A stretch of DNA of 64,000 nt from Streptomyces guryensis. Lineage in GTDB: Bacteria; Actinomycetota; Actinomycetes; Streptomycetales; Streptomycetaceae. Where the stretch lies: NCBI RefSeq assembly GCF_021261325.1, contig NZ_JAJSBI010000018.1:62001-126000 (forward strand), given 5' to 3'. A program made the translations under genes and the position numbers. A model generated the notes under the pieces. That model was given only the letters and a program-made list of their open reading frames with translations. It ran no database searches and was not told where the DNA came from. Positions within the stretch are counted from its first letter, which is position 1. Each line of letters begins with the position of its first letter. This document shows, one piece after another, positions 58,809 through 64,000 of this stretch.

Positions 58809-60248
58809 ATGACCGACACCCCCACGCAGTTGTTCATCAACGGTGCCTGGGCGGACGCCGCGGACGGCGCCACCATGCCCGTGGACGACCCCGCGACCGG
58901 CGAGATCCTCTGCCACGTCGCCGACGCGGGCCCCAAGGACGCCCGCCTGGCGGAGGACGCGGCCGTCAACGCCCAGCAGGAATGGGCCCGTACGGCACCC
59001 AGGGCCCGCAGCGAGATCCTGCGCCGCGCGCACGAGATCATCCTCGCCCGCACCGAGGAGCTCGCCCACCTGATGACGTCCGAGATGGGCAAACCGCTCG
59101 CCGAGGCGCGGGGCGAAGTGGCCTACGCCGCCGAGTTCTTCCGCTGGTTCTCGGAGGAGGCGGTCCGCATCGACGGCGGCTACGGCACCCTCCCCGACGG
59201 CCGCAACCGCATGCTGCTCTCCCGCCGCCCGGTCGGCCCCTGCCTGCTGATCACCCCGTGGAACTTCCCCCTCGCGATGGGCACCCGCAAGATCGGCCCG
59301 GCGATCGCGGCGGGCTGCACGATGGTGCTCAAGCCGGCCCCGCAGACCCCGCTCTCCAGCCTCGCGTTGGCCGCCGTCCTGAAGGAGGCGGGCCTGCCGG
59401 ACGGAGTCCTGAACGTCGTCACCACCTCCCGCGCCGGCGAGGTGTGCGAACCGCTCCTGCGCGGCGGCCGGATCCGCAAGCTGTCCTTCACGGGTTCCAC
59501 CGCCGTCGGCCGGCGGCTGCTGGCCCAGTGCGCCGACACCGTCGTACGGACCTCGATGGAGCTGGGCGGCAACGCGCCGTTCATCGTCTTCGACGACGCC
59601 GACCTCGATGTGGCCGTGGATGGCGCGATGATCGCCAAGATGCGCAACATGGGCGAGGCCTGCACGGCCGCGAACCGCTTCTTCGTCCACCACTCGGTGG
59701 CCGAGGAGTTCGGACGGCGCCTCGCCGAGCGCATGGGCGCACTCGTCGTCGGCCCCGGAACCCGGGAAGGCGTCGACGTCGGCCCCCTGATCGACACGGC
59801 GGGCCGGGCCAAGGTCGAGGAACTGGTCGCCGACGCGGTCGACCGCGGCGCCAGGGTGCTCGTCGGCGGCCGTGCACCCGAGGGCCCGGGCTGCTTCTAC
59901 CCGCCGACCGTCCTGACCGATGTCGACTCCGGCAGCCGTCTGATGGACACGGAGATCTTCGGTCCCGTCGCCGCGATCCTCACCTTCGACGACGAGGACG
60001 AGGTCGTCCACCGCGCCAACGACACCCCCTGGGGCCTGGTCGGCTACCTCTTCACCGAGGGCCTGGACCGGGCGCTGCGGGTCAGAGAACGGCTGGAGGT
60101 GGGCATGGTCGGTCTCAACACCGGTCTGGTCTCCAACCCGGCGGCGCCGTTCGGTGGCGTCAAGCAGTCGGGGCTGGGCCGGGAGGGCGGCCGGATCGGT
60201 ATCGAGGAGTTCCTGGAGTACCAGTACCTGGCGATCCCGGTGAGGTGA
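58809..60248 (+). CDS. gabD: Succinate-semialdehyde dehydrogenase [NAD(P)+]
   Basis: A 479-residue aldehyde dehydrogenase of the GabD group. The N-terminal cofactor region has PVGPCLLITPWNFPLAMGTR and KPAPQTPLSSLALA; FTGSTAVGRRLL is the Rossmann loop. The general base is Glu251 (MELGGNAPF) and the nucleophile Cys285 (GEACTAANRF), with the normal 34-residue spacing. It oxidises the semialdehyde produced by GabT to succinate. It is in the same operon as gabT; no further gene follows in phase. Confidence 0.88.
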   Translation: MTDTPTQLFINGAWADAADGATMPVDDPATGEILCHVADAGPKDARLAEDAAVNAQQEWARTAPRARSEILRRAHEIILARTEELAHLMTSEMGKPLAEARGEVAYAAEFFRWFSEEAVRIDGGYGTLPDGRNRMLLSRRPVGPCLLITPWNFPLAMGTRKIGPAIAAGCTMVLKPAPQTPLSSLALAAVLKEAGLPDGVLNVVTTSRAGEVCEPLLRGGRIRKLSFTGSTAVGRRLLAQCADTVVRTSMELGGNAPFIVFDDADLDVAVDGAMIAKMRNMGEACTAANRFFVHHSVAEEFGRRLAERMGALVVGPGTREGVDVGPLIDTAGRAKVEELVADAVDRGARVLVGGRAPEGPGCFYPPTVLTDVDSGSRLMDTEIFGPVAAILTFDDEDEVVHRANDTPWGLVGYLFTEGLDRALRVRERLEVGMVGLNTGLVSNPAAPFGGVKQSGLGREGGRIGIEEFLEYQYLAIPVR

Positions 60249-60308
60249 CCTCCGCAGGGAACGCGCAGGGGCAGGTCTGCGGCGAGTAGCGATCACTGCT
60301 CTTTCCGT

Positions 60309-61108
60309 GTGCTGGCATACGACGAACTGACGCCACCGGAACGTGAGTTGTGGGACGCGTTCCCCGAGGGGCGCCTCGTGGATCTGCGGTCCGGTGTGGT
60401 CGAGGACGACCGTGTGGCCGACGGCGGGCAGTGGGGGCCCGGGCGTACCGTCCGGGCCGAGGTGATGGCCGCGCTGCTGCTCGGCGCGCACTCCGCGCAG
60501 CCCGGAGCGGTCGGCACTCTGGTCCTCGCGGGCGCGCGGAATAACCGGCCGGATCAACCTGGCCGGAGCGCGGATCGATCACCCCCTCTGGATCGAGGAC
60601 TGCTGGTTCGAGCAGGACGGAGGTGTCTTCTGCGGGGGCGGATTCGTCGCCCACGGTGAAGTCCGGCTGCTGGGCGCGCAGTTGCCGGGCGGGCTGTTCG
60701 TGCGGGGCGCGCGGCTGGCGAGCCCCGGCCCGCGCGGGGTGGCCCTCGCCCTGGACAACGCGGCGGCCTCGACGCTTGAGTTCTCCCGGGGGTTCACCGC
60801 GAACGGCACCGTGCGCCTGCGCGGCACCCGGATATCGGACATCGGACAACGTGAGCTTCGAAGGAGCCGTCCTGAACGGGCCGCCCGACGGTGACGGCCC
60901 GGCCCTGCTCTGCACGCTCATGCAGGCCGTCGACTTCGACCTCACCCTCGCCCGCCCGCCGTCCGGGACGGTGGACCTGCGGGGCATGTGGGGGTCCTCC
61001 GGTGAGGCATCGGCGACGGACGGACGAACCACGCGGCAACGCCAGTTCACAAGCGAAGTCCTGCGCGGGAGACGAATGGTTGCACCGGGGCCGACGAGGC
61101 GGCGGTGA
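60309..61108 (+). pseudogene. Decayed streptomycete repeat protein (pentapeptide/beta-helix-like)
   Basis: N-terminal frame: LTPPERELWDAFPEGRLVDL, TVRAEVMAALLLGAHSAQPG and VGTLVLAGAR. An extra A at 60540/60541 shifts the frame, and the protein resumes as TGRINLAGARIDHPLWIEDC. It then jumps to FCGGGFVAHGEVRLLGAQLP, skipping repeats seen in full-length relatives. At 60834-60847 a 7-bp tandem duplication (ATCGGAC twice) shifts it again into VSFEGAVLNGP and FDLTLARPPSGTVDLRG. The family is large, beta-rich and of unknown role. Non-functional here. Confidence 0.65.
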
Positions 61109-61392
61109 CGCCAGGGGACGGGGTGTGTCCACTGCGGTGTCCGCATTGCGGGACGGCCCTCTTGACGTGGCTCCGAGCGGGACCGACACTCCAAAGGGAA
61201 TCCTAGTGAATAGGTAGGGAAAAGCATGGGGCGCCTTGGTCCGGTCACCGTCCGAGTGACCCGTTCGCCTCTCCTCACCTCCCGCCGTCACATCGATCTG
61301 CAGCGTGTCTGCAGTGCGATCAGCCCCCAGGGCTGAGTTGCCCGACGTCGCTTCCGCCGCGCGTACGTCCGCGCCCTCTCCCGGGGAGACCC

Positions 61393-62256
61393 ATGTCCGT
61401 CGCACCTCTGGCCGCCCACGTCTCCGCCCAGCCCGCGCCCGCCTTCCGTGGCCGGATCGGCAGCGACGCCCGCAGCGGCCACTACGCCGTACCGGGCCGC
61501 TACCGCCTCCATCTGTCCACCGCGTGTCCCGACGGCCTGCGCATCGCCGTCACCCACAGCCTGCTGGGCCTGGACACCGTCTGTCCGGCGACCTTCCTGC
61601 CCGCAGTCCCCGACACCCCCGAAGGCAGCCACTGCGCCCTGCGTCCGCTGTACGAGGCGAGCGCGCACCACTACACCGGCCCGGCCGTCGCCCCCGTGCT
61701 CAGCGACGACTGGTCCGGGCGGATCGTCAGCACGCACGCCCCGGACATCATGCGCGACCTCGCCCGACGCTTCGGCGGCGACCGCCCCTCGCCGTACCCG
61801 TGCGGCGCGGAGTCGGAGATCGAGGCCGTCGAGCGGATGTGCGCGCAGGGCATCGAGGACGCCGCGCAGCGCGCCGGAGCGGCCGGCGGCGGGGAGTCGG
61901 AGCGCGCGGGGGCGCTGGAGACGCTGCTCGAAACCCTCGATGCGCTGGAACGGTGGCTGATCGGGCGTACATACATGATCCGCGACGAAATCACCGCCGC
62001 GGACGTGGAGTTGTGGGTCGCGCTGGTCCAACTCGACACCGTGCACCGCAATCACCTGGACGCCTCCGCGGTCCAGCGCATCGCCGACCATCCCACCCTG
62101 TGGGCCTACGCCCGCCGGCTGGCCGCCCACCCGGCCTTCGGCGCCCACCTCGACCTGGACGGCATCGCCCGGCGCCACCACGCCCGCTGCCAGGGCCTGG
62201 AGGCCGCCGGAGCCGCTGTCCAGATCCTGGACTGGGCGGTACACGCCGTCCGGTAG
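61393..62256 (+). CDS. Xi-class-like glutathione S-transferase with altered active-site motif
   Basis: A 287-residue protein of the ECM4/YqjG type. The N-terminal thioredoxin-like part has HLSTACPDGLRIAVTHSLLG where true glutathionyl-hydroquinone reductases have CPWAHR: the Cys is kept, the Trp-Ala-His is lost. The helical C-terminal domain contains LETLDALERWLIGRTYMIRD and DEITAADVELWVALVQLDTV. GGGGAG lies just before ATG 61393. Streptomycetes lack glutathione, so mycothiol, cysteine derivatives or another thiol may be used. It precedes an amino-acid/sulfur-type ABC transporter, hinting at thiol or cystine metabolism. Confidence 0.75.
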   Translation: MSVAPLAAHVSAQPAPAFRGRIGSDARSGHYAVPGRYRLHLSTACPDGLRIAVTHSLLGLDTVCPATFLPAVPDTPEGSHCALRPLYEASAHHYTGPAVAPVLSDDWSGRIVSTHAPDIMRDLARRFGGDRPSPYPCGAESEIEAVERMCAQGIEDAAQRAGAAGGGESERAGALETLLETLDALERWLIGRTYMIRDEITAADVELWVALVQLDTVHRNHLDASAVQRIADHPTLWAYARRLAAHPAFGAHLDLDGIARRHHARCQGLEAAGAAVQILDWAVHAVR

Positions 62257-62367
62257 CCGTTCCACCCGGTGGACCGAGGTTGACATTCCCTCCGGCAACT
62301 GTCTTGACTTTGCCCACCTTTCGACAAGCGCGAGGCCCACAAGGGCCGGAACAGTGATGGTGACGCC

Positions 62368-62526
62368 ATGTACGCAGCTACCAGGACGGCCGCACGCCGC
62401 CCTCAGGGCTGCGTACAGCCGTACGCGAACCTGCTGAAGCTGTTCGCCGCCAACCGTGCCGTCGATCTGCTCCGCGTGAACAGCGCACTGTGTACCGCAC
62501 CGGGCTGTGCCCGCTGCCGGGGCTGA
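62368..62526 (+). CDS. Cysteine-containing putative leader peptide
   Basis: A 52-residue peptide. Its C-terminal half, VDLLRVNSALCTAPGCARCR, matches the pattern of actinobacterial putative leader peptides found upstream of sulfur and cysteine genes (...DLLRVxSAxC...). Three Cys codons fall in the last 12 codons. It lies 157 bp upstream of the ABC permease start and has no homology to transporter subunits. The likely role is ribosome-mediated attenuation responding to charged tRNA-Cys. The N-terminal 30 residues could be untranslated if a later start is used, but none is obvious. Confidence 0.6.
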   Translation: MYAATRTAARRPQGCVQPYANLLKLFAANRAVDLLRVNSALCTAPGCARCRG

Positions 62527-62558
62527 CACCTCCCCGTAGCCCCCGCACTCCCTGACGA

Positions 62559-62576
62559 ACACCGCCCGCGCGGTGT
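62559..62576 (+). promoter_or_regulatory. Hairpin between leader peptide and permease
   Basis: ACACCGC (62559-62565) pairs with GCGGTGT (62570-62576) around CCGC, 32 bp after the leader peptide stop. It is a candidate attenuator or anti-attenuator element. No U-run follows. Confidence 0.4.
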
Positions 62577-62683
62577 GCCGTTGCCCTCCCCGCCCCCGGT
62601 GCCCCTGCACATCCGTGCGCTGAGCAAGCTGCTCCAGCGCATGCCTGCCGCGGCCCGGGGCGTCCGACTCCGCCGGAGCCACC

Positions 62684-63664
62684 ATGAGTGAACCCCCTGG
62701 CGCCACCGTCGCCCTCGCCGAGGCGCCGACCGCCGACGCATCGTCAAAGCAGTTCGCCGCACAGCGAGTTCTGCCGCCGCGCAGGCCGGGACGCTGGATC
62801 GCCACCGCCGTCGTCCTGGTCCTCGCGGCCCAGTTCCTGCACGGCCTGACGACCAACCCGTTCTACCAGTGGGACCGCTTCGGCTACTGGTTCCTGCGGC
62901 CGAACATCCTCGACGGACTGCTCATCACCCTCGAAGTGGCCGCCTACAGCGCGGTGTTGGGCCTGATCGGCGGCATCGTCCTCGCCCTGGCCCGGCTCTC
63001 GAAGAGCCCGGTGCTGCGCGCCGTCAGCTGGACCTACATCTGGGCGCTGCGCTCCATCCCGCTCATCGTGGTGCTGCTCTTCCTCTACAACTTCAGCGCC
63101 CTGTACAAGACGTTGAGCGTCGGGGTTCCCTTCGGGCCGGCCTTCCTCTCCTTCGACGAGTCGAAGCTCGCCACCGACATGGTGGTCGCCGTGATCGGCC
63201 TCAGCCTCAACGAGGCGGCCTACGCGGCCGAGGTGGTCCGTGGCGGCATCCTCTCCGTCGACCAGGGCCAGCACGAGGCGGCGGCGGCCCTCGGCCTGCC
63301 GAAGAGCTACCAGTTCACGAGGATCGTCTTCCCGCAGGCGCTGCGCTCGATCACCCCCAACTACGTCAACCAGCTCATCGGCCTGATCAAGAGCACCTCG
63401 CTGGTCTTCTACGTCTCCCTCCTCGACCTGTTCGGCACCGCGCAGTCCATGGGTTCCACCTACCCCGGCGACATCGTGCCGCTGCTGCTGGTCGCCACGG
63501 TCTGGTACCTGATCCTGACCAGCGTCGTCTCCGTCATCCAGTTCTACGTCGAACGGCACTACGCCCGGGGCGCCACCCGCTCCCTGCCGCCGACGCCGTT
63601 GCAGAAGCTCCGCACCGGTCTCACCGATCTGCGAGCCCGTGTCCGCAGGGAGGCCGCCGTATGA
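62684..63664 (+). CDS. Amino-acid ABC transporter permease (HisM/GlnP family)
   Basis: A 326-residue polar amino-acid permease. Hydrophobic helices start near residue 38. The family signature includes NILDGLLITLEVAAYSAVLG, WTYIWALRSIPLIVVLLFLY, the ATPase-coupling EAA loop GQHEAAAALGLPKSYQFTRI and VFPQALRSITPNYVNQLIGL with IKSTSLVFYVSLLDLFG. The stop overlaps the ATG of the ATPase gene (ATGA at 63661). Related streptomycete systems next to GST-like and leader-peptide genes import cystine or sulfur compounds, but the substrate is not proven by sequence. No binding protein gene is seen yet; it may lie beyond the window. Confidence 0.85.
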   Translation: MSEPPGATVALAEAPTADASSKQFAAQRVLPPRRPGRWIATAVVLVLAAQFLHGLTTNPFYQWDRFGYWFLRPNILDGLLITLEVAAYSAVLGLIGGIVLALARLSKSPVLRAVSWTYIWALRSIPLIVVLLFLYNFSALYKTLSVGVPFGPAFLSFDESKLATDMVVAVIGLSLNEAAYAAEVVRGGILSVDQGQHEAAAALGLPKSYQFTRIVFPQALRSITPNYVNQLIGLIKSTSLVFYVSLLDLFGTAQSMGSTYPGDIVPLLLVATVWYLILTSVVSVIQFYVERHYARGATRSLPPTPLQKLRTGLTDLRARVRREAAV

Positions 63665-64000
63665 GCGCGAGGACTCTGGAACCTCTGGCCGACGTCGAGG
63701 CCGCCACCGTCGAGGTGTACGACGTACACAAGTGGTACGGCGCCCACCGCGTGCTGAACGGCATCGACCTGACCGTGCGGCCGGGCGAGGTGACCGTGAT
63801 CCTCGGCCCCTCCGGCTCCGGCAAGTCGACCCTGCTGCGGGTCGTCAACCACCTGGAGAAGCCGGAGATCGGCCACGTCAGCATCAACGGCGAACTGATC
63901 GGCGTGAAGCGGCAGGGCGACCGGCTGAAGGAGCTGAGCGAGCGGGCCATCCTGACGCAGCGCGGCCGGATCGGCTTCGTCTTCCAGAACTTCAACCTGT
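63661..64000 (+). CDS. Amino-acid ABC transporter ATP-binding protein (3'-truncated by window edge)
   Basis: The first 113 codons of a GlnQ/HisP-type ATPase. VEVYDVHKWYGAHRVLNGID is the usual strand 1 and A-loop region (Tyr stacks on adenine), Walker A is GPSGSGKSTLLRVV and the Q-loop is IGFVFQNFNL at the window end. An unusual feature is the insert GVKRQGDRLKELSERAILTQ before the Q-loop, present in many amino-acid importers. It starts inside the permease stop, so both are made together. Confidence 0.88.
   Translation, partial: MSARTLEPLADVEAATVEVYDVHKWYGAHRVLNGIDLTVRPGEVTVILGPSGSGKSTLLRVVNHLEKPEIGHVSINGELIGVKRQGDRLKELSERAILTQRGRIGFVFQNFNL

Overview
The window is high-GC DNA with strong third-position G/C bias, overlapping ATGA/GTGA start-stop junctions, frequent GTG starts and families typical of Streptomyces (NarL-type two-component pairs, SpoIIE-type phosphatases, a BlaI/M56 pair, a DUF6243-like small protein, a DMATS-type prenyltransferase). 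I read it as a Streptomyces chromosome segment, probably outside the conserved core, because about a dozen genes are broken or are transposon remnants. Species cannot be named from the sequence.

Layout. 1-5.7 kb: aromatic ring catabolism. It holds the end of a maleylacetate reductase, a GntR/FCD regulator and a tightly overlapping operon galB-galC-galD plus a VOC-type extradiol dioxygenase. The operon converts a gallate-type ring-cleavage product to pyruvate and oxaloacetate. A collapsed MFS/MarR pair sits at its left edge. 5.8-10.8 kb: an alpha/beta hydrolase, a histidine kinase/response regulator pair, a PP2C phosphatase and small proteins. 10.8-14.3 kb: a truncated Nudix gene and a sugar ABC transporter split between both strands. 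14.4-18.2 kb: BlaI and its M56 protease face a glycolipid glycosyltransferase and a polysaccharide deacetylase across three BlaI-like operators. 18.3-20.5 kb: a TetR/MFS divergent pair.

20.65-31.33 kb: a genomic island. tRNA-Pro(GGG) at its left end shares an exact 31-bp 3' segment with a partial copy at 31280-31310. Between them lie a frameshifted tyrosine integrase, remnants of IS3, IS630 and IS30 transposases, a PIN-like remnant, a second-type RNase J, a PAS-SpoIIE phosphatase, a truncated ABC ATPase and a broken hybrid kinase/REC/SpoIIE gene. No replication or transfer genes are visible, so the element looks defective.

31.4-36.6 kb: a small secreted protein, then a DUF5937/ArsR-like regulator divergent from a three-gene operon: DMATS-type prenyltransferase, heme-oxygenase-like diiron oxidase and nucleotidyltransferase-fold protein. 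This operon is the best candidate for an undescribed pathway in the window. 36.7-50.2 kb: DUF1684 protein, a deleted LLM oxidoreductase gene, an MFS pump with three C-terminal beta-sandwich repeats, a GH54-type arabinofuranosidase, two secreted propellers, an MBL/AraC divergent pair, two secreted hydrolase-like proteins and an AKR/AraC divergent pair. 50.3-54.7 kb: a fused ABC exporter, a MASE1 membrane protein and a GAF-SpoIIE phosphatase.

54.8-60.3 kb: a collapsed LysR/TauD pair, then a PucR regulator divergent from gabT and gabD (4-aminobutyrate to succinate). 60.3-64 kb: a decayed repeat protein, a xi-class-like GST with an altered active-site motif, and an amino-acid ABC transporter (permease and partial ATPase) preceded by a cysteine-containing leader peptide.
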